DNA of 64,000 bases, taken from contig NW_002060963.1 of NCBI RefSeq assembly GCF_000150275.1, positions 591,262 to 655,261 on the forward strand. The letters run 5' to 3'. The notes beneath the pieces were generated by a model. The model worked only from the letters and a program-made list of their open reading frames with translations. It was not told where the DNA came from and did no database searches. The DNA is from Trichoplax adhaerens. Taxonomy: Eukaryota > Placozoa > Uniplacotomia > Trichoplacea > Trichoplacidae. The position numbers and the translations under genes were made by a program. The first letter of the stretch is position 1. Each line of letters starts with the position of its first letter. Shown in pieces: positions 1 through 8,830 of this stretch.

Positions 1-600
1 TGTTGCATCTACTATAACAGCATAAGAGCTGCTAAAAACGACAGCAAGGTACAGATACGAGTCCTCTCTAGAATCAAATCTTGAATTATTATTATTGCGA
101 AAATTAGCCTTTTTTCCAATCTTCTAACGTTGTTCGTAAGAAGCTTTAAAAAGTATATACGTAACATATACACTGTAGTCAGCGACCACTAATATGATAG
201 AATCTATCCTGCTGTGATACTGTAAATAGAATTGTCACTGGTAAATTAATTGACTTCCTTTTTTAGTAATCTGTAGCAGAATTTGTTTCTCCATATTAGA
301 CAGTGAAATCTGTCATATATCTGAATCTTAGACTTGCTTAATGTTAGTATAGTAATTATCTAGTAAGGTAGTACTGTTTGACTAGCCCGGTTCTATAGCT
401 GTATTAGAATGAAGACTGCGGAATTTTTACGGTAACTATAGAAGTAATGCGAAATAAAGTTAGCTTGTAACTTAGGAGAAGAAGCATGTGTATTTCTTTG
501 AGTTCGAACCTATTCACCACGAAAATACACAACAAAGTCCTCAAATTCTAACGTTATACTGTGGTCTAAATACAGTAAGCATAAAGATTGCGCGCGGGTT
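1..600. other. Intergenic, no gene seen
   Basis: No convincing coding sequence, RNA gene or repeat was recognised. The stretch is AT-rich and broken by stops in all frames. Its right end leads into the promoter region of the first F-box/ankyrin gene. Confidence 0.5.
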
Positions 601-621
601 TATAAATCTAAACTGGATCCA
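600..621 (+). promoter_or_regulatory. TATA-like box plus shared GATC motif of the F-box/ankyrin family
   Basis: A TATA-like string (TTATAAATC) at 600-608 is followed at once by AAACTGGATCCA at 610-621, about 65-90 bp before the ATG at 687. The AAACTGGATCCA string is identical at 15050-15061, upstream of the paralogue at 15320. Close variants sit upstream of other family members, at 8599, 5664, 15208, 4290 and 12806. A shared promoter element is inferred from recurrence and position; it may simply be retained duplicated flank. Confidence 0.45.
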
Positions 622-686
622 TTTGAATGCTCTATCATTTCCCATTTTTAAATCGATTTGAAGGCCGTTCATAAAAATCAATAAAA

Positions 687-2813
687 ATGGTGAATGTATA
701 TGATCCTTGTTATTTTCCATTTTTTAGCTTACCGGATAAAATAATCTATGATATCTTTAATTTCTTATACGGAACTGACCTAGCTAAGCTTTGCTTGGTA
801 TCCTCTCAGTTCAATCATTGGATATTTGCTCGAAATCAACTTGCGTGGAAAGATGCGATCTATTCTGAATTAAGTACAAATCCAGTCTTGATAAGCCAAG
901 AAAGTTATCGAGATTTTTATAAGAGAGCCTATTTAGGATTATATCGGTGTATAATCGATAAAGTTTCAGAACGTAAAAAGTTGGGTATGGAACAGAAACG
1001 GAGTAGTGAAGATACGCCCAAATGTGTTTGGAGAAGCTCTTTTCTAGTTGAGAAAGAATATTCATATGGCCATTACTTAAAGCAAGAGAAAACACAACAA
1101 AACTCATCATGCATACGTGCTAATCTAGATCGACAAGATCGTTTACGCCGCTATTTGTGTACTGCAGCAAAACATGGTTACGAAGTTTGGGCAGCTACAT
1201 TATGCCATCAAGGGGCTAATATTTGTGGCCTCTATTTTACTCTTGGTCGTATTCATTTTGATAACTATGAAGATTATTTCTTGTGTCCATTATACTTTGC
1301 TACACTTGAAAATAATGAAAGAATGATTCAAAAAATTATAGAATTAGGAATTCGTTATCAATCGCCAAATCCATACTATATATTGCCATCGAATGATGCT
1401 AGTTTCGCAGAAGAAAATGCATCGGGTGATTATGTGACTTTTTCACTACATTTTTCAGATCTACAAGAAATGATTTGTAAAGTATTAATATGCATAAATG
1501 ATAATGCTGCCTTATTGGAGGCATTTTTAAATTCCTTGGATTTACCATCAATTCATCAAGCTGCAATCTATCAAAATATCGATGAATTCAGTAGATTTTT
1601 CGACTATAGTAGAAATTCTGATCTTAATGACATGGATCATTATAATATGACGCCTATAGTGTATTGCATATTGCTAAATCGAAAAGATATTGTTCGGTAC
1701 ATTTACAACTCAAGGACAGACATCATTGTTGGTCGTCGCTTAGCCGAATCTATTAAAACAGTATCAAGTAGTATTCCATATGATATGTTAAAAATTATAC
1801 GAGAACATGACAATAAATGCTATAAAGCTGTGGTATTTGGAATATTTGCTGATGAGAAAGTTTTTACTTCCGACAGATTTAAAGATGTACTTAGATTGAT
1901 CTTAATTGATCTCGTTGATGAAGATGTATTTTACGCTGCTTTTGACGGAGCTATTTCCTCTGGAAGCAATCAACTAATTAATTTATTAATTTTAGACTTA
2001 TTTACTTTTCTACGGTTATATATAACTTCAATCACTGATGTACAACGTTTATTTCAACAAATTACAAGTATAAGAAAGAAAGTTATTGTCAATCATGGTG
2101 AAACATTGCTTTGGAAGGCTCTACGCAGTGGACATCATGATTGTTTTCGACTATTAATTCTGAAGCGCGTTTCGTTATCTAAGCTTGCTGAAGGATATTC
2201 GGGGCTTCATTCTTTATGGTGGTTTTCATCAAATGTGTTGGCAATTTTACCTAGCAATATGACTGTTACAAGTAATATCAGATACGAACAGTTTCATCAA
2301 TTTCTATTACAGCTAAGAAACCCAGATTTGGATACTAATGCAATTGCTAAAACATTGCTACCTTATAAATTTGTAAAAGCAATTGTAGATTTACCTATAT
2401 ATATATTCCTGGAGCAATCGCGAACTATCGATGCATGGGCTGCCTGTAATACCTTTATAATTGGAATAATGTTATACATTATGTTGTATGATTGGAAACG
2501 TTCAATCTTTGCGGATCATCAACTACAGAAAAGACTGGAAAAAATCAGTTACACGCTATTAGAGAATTTATTGTCCCTGCAGATAAAATATTTTAACATT
2601 AACACTCTTGATAGTAGTTTTGGTGGTCGAGCAACTTTGTTACATATTGCAACACAGTTCGACAATCCAATGTGGGTAAATTTATTATTACAAGCAGGAG
2701 CGAATAGGCTAATTGAAGATAGTCTATCAAAGAAACCAATCCAATATGTTAAAGAAAGTGATAATAAGTGTAGATACTTACTAGAAAATTACCAATCATG
2801 TCCAAGACCTTAA
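687..2813 (+). CDS. F-box/ankyrin-repeat protein, copy A (708 aa, intact)
   Basis: This is an intronless ORF with an A at -3 and G at +4 around its ATG. An F-box spans about residues 12-56: it starts LPDKIIYDIFNFL, continues DLAKLCLVS, and ends in a QLAWK segment. Next come family motifs FYKRAYLGLYR (77-87), an EKEYSYGHYLK segment (122-132) and ankyrin-like helix pairs at about 158-180 (AAKHGYEVWAATL) and 200-224 (ENNERMIQKIIELGIRY). The last unit (about 648-680, LLHIATQFDNPMWVNLLLQA) is a canonical ankyrin repeat, and the tail ends NYQSCPRP. F-boxes bind SKP1 in SCF ubiquitin ligases and ankyrin repeats bind partners, so a substrate-adaptor role is likely but inferred. No signal peptide or membrane segment is evident. 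A possible polyadenylation signal, AATAAA, lies near 3036. It is the first of a + strand tandem family. Confidence 0.85.
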   Translation: MVNVYDPCYFPFFSLPDKIIYDIFNFLYGTDLAKLCLVSSQFNHWIFARNQLAWKDAIYSELSTNPVLISQESYRDFYKRAYLGLYRCIIDKVSERKKLGMEQKRSSEDTPKCVWRSSFLVEKEYSYGHYLKQEKTQQNSSCIRANLDRQDRLRRYLCTAAKHGYEVWAATLCHQGANICGLYFTLGRIHFDNYEDYFLCPLYFATLENNERMIQKIIELGIRYQSPNPYYILPSNDASFAEENASGDYVTFSLHFSDLQEMICKVLICINDNAALLEAFLNSLDLPSIHQAAIYQNIDEFSRFFDYSRNSDLNDMDHYNMTPIVYCILLNRKDIVRYIYNSRTDIIVGRRLAESIKTVSSSIPYDMLKIIREHDNKCYKAVVFGIFADEKVFTSDRFKDVLRLILIDLVDEDVFYAAFDGAISSGSNQLINLLILDLFTFLRLYITSITDVQRLFQQITSIRKKVIVNHGETLLWKALRSGHHDCFRLLILKRVSLSKLAEGYSGLHSLWWFSSNVLAILPSNMTVTSNIRYEQFHQFLLQLRNPDLDTNAIAKTLLPYKFVKAIVDLPIYIFLEQSRTIDAWAACNTFIIGIMLYIMLYDWKRSIFADHQLQKRLEKISYTLLENLLSLQIKYFNINTLDSSFGGRATLLHIATQFDNPMWVNLLLQAGANRLIEDSLSKKPIQYVKESDNKCRYLLENYQSCPRP

Positions 2814-3334
2814 GAGTCGAGATGTTTTCTCGTAAGTACTTTTGGTTAAGAATGTTATTGAGTGAATTAGTATTAATATTGTCATTGTACAAGCTAGGCT
2901 TAAAACTAATTTACTTCTAAAGAATCGAGTCAGCAATATATAGGTATCTTAGTAATGTATCATAGCGAACATGAAATTAAGCTTCTTGATTGGTAATTAA
3001 TAGAGTACAAATATGATGATGATGGCTTGACTAGAATAAAAATAATAATTCGATTAAAATTATAGTCATGATTGAATCTGAGCTAAACTGTAAATTAATT
3101 TATTGCGTAAAAACTGTATCGACTATGTATGGCACCATAGGTTTAATTTGATAATGTTCATTATTTCCATTAAATGATCAAAAATTTTTTTGGCTACTAA
3201 TATGGATAATTACAGTAGCTATAGGTAACTGGTTTTTAAACGTTTCATACGCGAAATTATCCATACTATTAAACTCAATTTAGTTAGATATGTTGTGGGT
3301 CGGAGTGTTGCGTATCCCGACCTCAAATTAAAAC
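2814..3334. other. Intergenic, no gene seen
   Basis: This is the 3' flank of copy A. No coding region was recognised. A short GC-rich inverted repeat (GGTCGG and CCGACC) lies at about 3299-3323. The next recognisable item is a family pseudogene fragment starting near 3335. Confidence 0.45.
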
Positions 3335-3500
3335 AAATACTGTACCTGCTAATATATATACGTGATAATTGTCACTTACAGGAGACATTTATAAATTCCC
3401 TGGGTTAACTTCGATTCCTCAAGCTACAATTTGCTATAATATTGATGATTATGGGCGACTATTCGAGTGTAGACAGGATATCTCAATAATTGATCCATTG
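3335..3500 (+). pseudogene. F-box/ankyrin family fragment (internal part only)
   Basis: The DNA resembles the internal part of copy A that encodes the LLEAFLNSLDLPSIHQAAIYQNIDEF region (about 1510-1600). Recognisable remnants include a string like TTTATAAATTCCCTGGGTTA and one like CAAGCTACAATTTGCTATAA. Frames are broken and both flanking parts of the gene are missing. It is an old, truncated paralogue lying between copies A and B. Confidence 0.6.
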
Positions 3501-4289
3501 TAAACAAAATCACGTCAAAAGTATTCTATCCTGTAAGTTTGATGGCATCAGTTGTTAGTTGTAGGATATACCATCTATAGTCATTTAGATAGAAATATGA
3601 ATGAGTGTATAGCTAAGTTAGTCTTCGAATGTTTGTATCCCTGTACAATTTTAATTATTAATACAGTACTCGTTGTAATTTAGCATTGGTTATATAGTAA
3701 ATTCATTTCTGAGCACCTCAAACGGGAAACCCTTTATGCAATCCATATACGGCAAAATATGTTAATGGATAACTTAAGGCGGGGCAATAATCAAGTAATA
3801 AGAGACAATTTGATTAATTTAAGAAAAATGAGCGCTGCTTGATGAATTGATTAATAGCAAGATTTTAACGATTAACGTTATAATGTGCATCATTAAGAAA
3901 AAGCATAGTAGCAAATTTTAAGGTAGTGGATATCAAAGCATCACAATTATATCAATTACAAGGACTCCTGAAGTTAGCAAAAATGCTTTTATAGCATATA
4001 GTAACTCTGCTTAGTGATTTAAAATAATTATATAATTATGAGATTAAGAACATAATTTGATGAAATTACTATTCCATCAGTAGCTTATACTTATAATTTT
4101 GTACAAGTGTACTTATTGCATATGAACACTAGTACAGTACATACTGATGTTTATGAATGTTGAGCTATCATGGCAAAAGGTAAAGCTCTGATAAATGTGA
4201 GAAATAGACTTTAGTAAGTTCAAGGCTTAACGTATGTCGATGTCTATCTATACTCAGAATATACAAGCTATCCTTCATTCTTTTTGATT
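3501..4289. other. Intergenic, no gene seen
   Basis: AT-rich and stop-filled. More family remnants may be hidden here, but none could be aligned by eye with confidence. Confidence 0.35.
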
Positions 4290-4301
4290 AACCTAGATCA
4301 A
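4290..4301 (+). promoter_or_regulatory. GATC-centred upstream motif, variant AACCTAGATCAA
   Basis: This matches the family motif AAACTRGATCMA except at one position. It lies about 310 bp before the F-box start at 4612, a pseudogene. Function is inferred only. Confidence 0.25.
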
Positions 4302-4611
4302 CTTTGATAAAATATTAGCTTAATGCCTTGTTGCTTCGCTGATGGAGACACTACATTCACGTCTTTTCAAATTCGTACGTAAGGACAAGAACATTTCGAC
4401 AGTCTTATTCAACTTTAGATGAATGCTGCTTGGCTCAACAAATCAGAAGTTTAAAAGTAAACAATTAACTTAATACGTATATAGAAGCTATGTATTTGGT
4501 CTTTTACGACTTTACAGAATCGAATTCATGGATATCTTATCACCTCCCATTTTGAATTAGTTGCTCTTATAGTTCATTTTATAACTGGAATTGAGTCTCC
4601 ATACGACTAAA

Positions 4612-4985
4612 ATGACTGATGACTTGGATTTATTACACTTTCCATTACTTGATTTACCTGATGAGGCAAAACAGTAATTGGTTGATGACCTGCATTAATC
4701 AAACTCTTCATCATTTGATTTACCCAACAAGAAAAAAATGTCTAATGACTTGTATTCATCCTACTTTCCATTATTTGATTTGCCCGAAGAGTTCATTTAT
4801 CACATTTTCACTTCTTGTCCTGGAACTGATTTAGCCAGGCTTTGTATAATTTCTTAGTAGTTTAATTCTTTCATCCAAGCTCGATATCAGCTAGCATGGA
4901 AAGAAGCAATCTTTTCTGAATTAAGGACTAGCCCGATTATACTAAACGATAAAAACTATCAAAGTTTTTATAAGAGAGCTAATAC
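4612..4985 (+). pseudogene. F-box/ankyrin family N-terminal fragment with a triplicated start
   Basis: The beginning of the gene is present three times head to tail in one frame, with GACTTG-type anchors at 4621, 4687 and 4747. The first unit reads MTDDLDLLHFPLLDLPDE and then hits a stop. The third starts at ATG 4738 (MSNDLYSSYFPLFDLPEE) and runs through F-box residues, two adjacent stops near 4855-4860, a QLAWKEAIFSELRT segment and FYKRA before homology ends. A 294-bp repeat begins 36 bp further on. The leader just upstream of 4612 (ACGACTAAAATGACTG) closely matches the leader of the fragment at 5764, so the 5' flank was duplicated with the gene. Confidence 0.75.
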
Positions 4986-5020
4986 CAGGAGTTTCTGACG
5001 AGACTATAAAAGGCTGGTGC

Positions 5021-5314
5021 CTGAAGATTCCTTGTTAGTTCGTTAGTCGGTTAGATAGTCAACTAGTTTTTCAATTGATATTTAATTGTAAAGACTATAA
5101 TCTTGGGTGCCAAGATTCCTTCAGTAATAAATGATAGTAAATCTCTGACTATCTCGTCTACATCATCTGTGACGCTATAATTATACCATAGTATTCGGTC
5201 GTTGGAACTGAATTATTTGGTGATATAGCTAAGCTCGCCTCTTTAAGTTAGTAAGTGGCGTTCTACGCAAGGATTGGCGTGTGTAGACTACTTTGTCACT
5301 AGTGGTGTGTGACA
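5021..5314 (+). mobile_element. MITE-like dispersed repeat, copy 1 (294 bp)
   Basis: This copy is nearly identical to 40640-40933 (same strand, same length) and similar to 8175-8450 (opposite strand). It begins CTGAAGATTCC and ends with a hairpin-forming segment, TGTCAC-loop-GTGACA. No long terminal inverted repeat, target duplication or ORF is visible, so the class (MITE, Helitron-like fragment or SINE-like) is open. It sits directly after a truncated F-box pseudogene. Confidence 0.7.
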
Positions 5315-5663
5315 TATATTAGACTAGTCAATACTTTTGCTAGCGCTCTAGGGTACGATCTCGTGCTACATTCTAAACCAGCTTGTGACAGTGGCACTGC
5401 ACTAAGGAAAATAAACTGTGCAAGCTAAATCAAGCCCAAAGTAGGCTACATCTTATATGTAGATGTAGCCCAGTAACTCAGGGATGCAAATCTGGCTTTC
5501 ATTTCTATAGATTTGTTCTAATTTCACGTAAAAAGTCTAAAATTGCGATAGTACTAAGTGAAAATTTGTTACAGTACTCACAAACCTCGTCCATTCTCTA
5601 GTAAATGCCCCGCATTTGGTGCTATTGGAATAACCCTGAAGCTGTATTTTGCTCCTTGCGACT
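5315..5663. other. Intergenic with a perfect 10-bp hairpin
   Basis: No gene is seen. The only clear structure is a perfect inverted repeat, GGCTACATCT (5444-5453) and AGATGTAGCC (5461-5470), separated by a 7-nt loop. Confidence 0.45.
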
Positions 5664-5675
5664 GAACTAGATCCA
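5664..5675 (+). promoter_or_regulatory. GATC-centred upstream motif GAACTAGATCCA
   Basis: A family-type motif 89 bp before the ATG at 5764. The downstream gene is dead, so here it is probably a relic of the duplicated promoter. Confidence 0.35.
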
Positions 5676-5763
5676 ATTTGCGGCTTTCTTGTCATCTTGT
5701 ATTCTAAATTAGTTGCCCTGATTGTTATTTTTGTAAGTGGAACTTAGATTCTATACGATTAAA

Positions 5764-6650
5764 ATGACTGATAACTTGGATCCATCTTATTTTCGATTAT
5801 TTGAATTACCCGATGAGTTAATTTATTACATATTAAGTTTTTTGTTGTGGTAATCCATCATTTTTTGATGTATTACAGAGTCACTCTTTGTTGAAGTAAA
5901 CTGAAATTTGAACATATTTTTGAATCGATGAATGGTCTTACTTGCTACACAAGCAACGACTAGGCATAAAACTTACATTAGTAAATCTTAGTTTAGGGAA
6001 GGTTTAATTCTTGTAATATTGCGATTAGTAGCGGTTGTGTAGTCTAAAAATAAATTTAATTGTTATTTAAGGACTCAATCTTGATATTTAAAGATTAATT
6101 TATTCTAGTTTTATAAATTTTAGTAATTAAGAATCATGTTAGGAATAAACTGGATGTAATTCATATTGCTAGTTAGTTTTAAGCAGGATTAAACTTCACG
6201 TGATGAAAGTTACACGGGTGTATGATCGAGCATTTTCTAAAGCTAGCGTATCTAAAATATTTAAAGATGAAAATATCTTCAATTCTAACAGTAATAAAAA
6301 CAGGCTACAGTTGATTTTAATTGATTAAACTCGTGAAGATGTGTTTTATTCAGCTTGTCTGGTTACAATCTCTTCTCAAAGCCATCATGTAATTCATTTA
6401 TTAATACAGATTTACCAAAATTACTACGTTATACATAATTTTAGCCACTGATGTCTACCGTTTTTTAAAGCGAATTACACGTACAAAAGAAGCATGTATT
6501 ACCGATCATGGCAGAGAGTTTATCGAGCGATTAAATATAAGCAGTACGATCATATTCTACGATTGACTATAGAAGGCATTCAGTTATCTGTAGACAAGTA
6601 CGATTTGTTATGGCAACCTATGAAAACTTTTTTGCATGATAAGAGTTTGT
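5764..6650 (+). pseudogene. F-box/ankyrin family pseudogene (start plus middle)
   Basis: Positions 5764-5850 encode a good F-box start (MTDNLDPSYFRLFELPDELI) that soon hits a stop. From about 6165 to 6650 the DNA aligns with copy B around 9800-10290, including the VIR-DR, FKDEN and ITRTK regions and the segment LLWQPMKTFLHDK. Stops and a frameshift interrupt it. About 700 bp expected between the two parts are missing, and about 300 bp of unrelated sequence fills the gap. A 66-codon open stretch at 6494-6694 is a leftover of this decay, not a separate gene. Confidence 0.7.
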
Positions 6651-6699
6651 TCTTCCATTTAGTTAAAATGCTATTAATGATTTTCATTTTGTGATTTTT

Positions 6700-7540
6700 A
6701 TACCTAGCGAGCCTGATTTAATTAAGCATGTTAGACGCGTATCTTTATTTCTATATGCACTTGTAATAAAAGTGTTTCACAAATAACTAACTTAGTCATG
6801 TGGTATTTTCTAAAAGGCTTTTATGGCATGGTTTTAGAAATAGTAGAGCAAGAATTAATTACTACAAGAATCTGGTCTAAAATCTAAAGTATTCCGAGCT
6901 CGAAGTAAAGCGAAGTCTTTTCCTTGAACTTATCTCGTCAGTTTAAACACATTTCGTTAAATTCATTTATGACAACATAATTAACTGCAATTAGACTTAA
7001 GTTATCGAACAGGATACTTTCCCCCAAATAGAATATCATTCTCTTCTTCAATCCGAATCATTCTACTTAAGATATCACTACTCTACAATTAATGTCCAGC
7101 ACATTTCGGTGTTGGGCACCTTCATAGTTACAGTATCTCCAGTCACATCAATTTTGTTGCATAATAGTCTAGTGGCTAATATTAGTCATCAACAAGTTCT
7201 GATGTAGTAGTTAACAGTCATCTAATATTAGCGTCACGATAATATCTATTCTTAGTAACCTAACTATATCCAATAAATCTATCCTTACAATCAGATATGC
7301 AGTGCATCACTACAGGACTGTAGCATGCACACAGACTTCAAATCTTTTTCTTTAACAGATGTACCCGGACGAAGATAAATAAATACGCCAGCTGAAGATA
7401 TCTAGGACTCCCATCACTCGTGTTATAATCGTATACCTTACTTGTACATTTTACTAATTGTTATTTTATTTTCTCATCTATCAGAATACAGTTTAGTGTA
7501 TAACTGGAGACTTTAACTCTAAACGGCACATCAATATTCA
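6700..7540. other. Intergenic, no gene seen
   Basis: No coding region or clear repeat was recognised. Around 6840-6920 there is a faint resemblance to 28400-28470, too weak to call. Confidence 0.35.
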
Positions 7541-7544
7541 CCGA

Positions 7545-7775
7545 TAGTTTTGGTTTGGTTCTTCTTGAACCTGTTGCATACGATGATAGCATTAATAGAT
7601 ATTGATATATATTTTATCAGATCCTTAATGCAATTTACTCAATCGATATGCTACTTCACAAGAATCTATTTACTGTTCGAAATACAAGGTAATTATACCT
7701 TCCTTAACATGACAATACATATGAAACAATCAAATACCCTACAGTTTGAATCAGTAGACAGCCTTACTATAATTA
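7545..7775 (+). repeat. Dispersed repeat, member 1 (related to 21020-21165)
   Basis: Shared segments include TTCTTCTTGAACCTGTTGCATA here against TTCTTCTTGGACCTGTTGCATA at 21037, then GGTAATTATACCTTCC and ATGACAATACATATGAA, ending near CAGCCTTA. This copy is about 90 bp longer. The 77-codon ORF across it (7550-7783) is not preserved in the other copy, so the similarity is that of a repeat rather than a gene. Confidence 0.55.
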
Positions 7776-8174
7776 ATTGGTAATCATGCTCATCGTCATT
7801 AGCATTCTATTCAAGTCTTCGCACATAATTTATTTCAATATTAAAGCCAAAGAAGCATGCGTACAGTACAATATAGCGTGCTTTTTTTTTTAGCTTAAAT
7901 GCAAGAATAAAGAATAAGTTAATAGAATGTAATGAAAATTATACGTTAAGGTTTGCTTTAGAAGGAAATAATAGGTTACAGTATGGACACTGATTGAAAG
8001 ATTGAGTGGTCATAGCATAAAGATGCCAGCTATTATAGTATATGACGACAGTATTCTACTAAGGAATATGGAAGTATATTTTATTATATTAAATCCTACT
8101 TCTATCCCAGGATATGGCATATACTACTGCATATAGCCATGAACTACTAAAGTCTTAGTGGTTCATGATATAGC

Positions 8175-8450
8175 TGTCACACACCACGAGTGGCAAAGTA
8201 GTCTACATACGCCAATGCTTATGAAGAACGCCTCTTATTGACTTAAAGAAGCGAGATTAGCTATATCACCAAATAATTCAGTTCCAACGACCAAATACTA
8301 TAGTATAATGTAGATGAGGTAGTCCGAGATTGACTACTATTTATTACTGAAGAAATCTTGACAAGCAAGATTATAGTCTTGACTATATAATAGCGATAGA
8401 CAAACTAGTTGACTAACTAACCGACTAACTAATTAAAAACTGGTCTTCAT
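8175..8450 (-). mobile_element. MITE-like dispersed repeat, copy 2 (inverted, about 276 bp)
   Basis: Read on the minus strand this matches the elements at 5021-5314 and 40640-40933, with more substitutions and small gaps. It keeps the hairpin end (GCCAC-loop-GTGACA type), with one mismatch in the stem. It lies about 380 bp upstream of copy B. Confidence 0.65.
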
Positions 8451-8598
8451 TAGAACGAGCTTACGCATCGTAACAATAGCATACGTAAGTTATAAGTTAT
8501 AAGAAAATACACATAGAAAATAAAAGTATAGTATTAACATATTGACTATAATTATCTACATAAGTCAACCCAGAGGATACACTTACTTCTTCATGTTT

Positions 8599-8610
8599 AA
8601 ACTAGATCAA
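8599..8610 (+). promoter_or_regulatory. GATC-centred upstream motif AAACTAGATCAA
   Basis: A family-type motif 221 bp before the ATG of copy B at 8831. The match to the copy A and copy C motifs covers AAACT-R-GATC-M-A. Function is inferred from recurrence only. Confidence 0.35.
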
Positions 8611-8830
8611 TTCAAATGCTTGCAAATTTTCTTATTTGTACTGGTCATGTTTAATAGTGTTTAATCCGAAGGTACTAGTAGTGATCAACATCATGTCAAA
8701 GCTGGATTAGTTCTTCAAAGCTGAACTAGTTTGACTTGATTCTTTTAATGTTTCTTCAACCCTAAAAGAATCCTGCCTGGATCTTCTTTATTATATCTAA
8801 CTAACACAATTAAGCTTCTTTACCGATAAG

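Noticed and set aside
811-1110. Minus-strand ORF of 99 codons inside copy A
   Set aside because: It lies fully antisense to a well-supported gene and has no motif of its own.
4619-4834. 71-codon ORF over the triplicated gene start
   Set aside because: It is the wrong frame of the F-box fragment; its repeated look is caused by the underlying triplication.
5021-5314. Interpretation of the 294-bp repeat as a tRNA-derived SINE
   Set aside because: No convincing A box, B box or 3' tail could be found.
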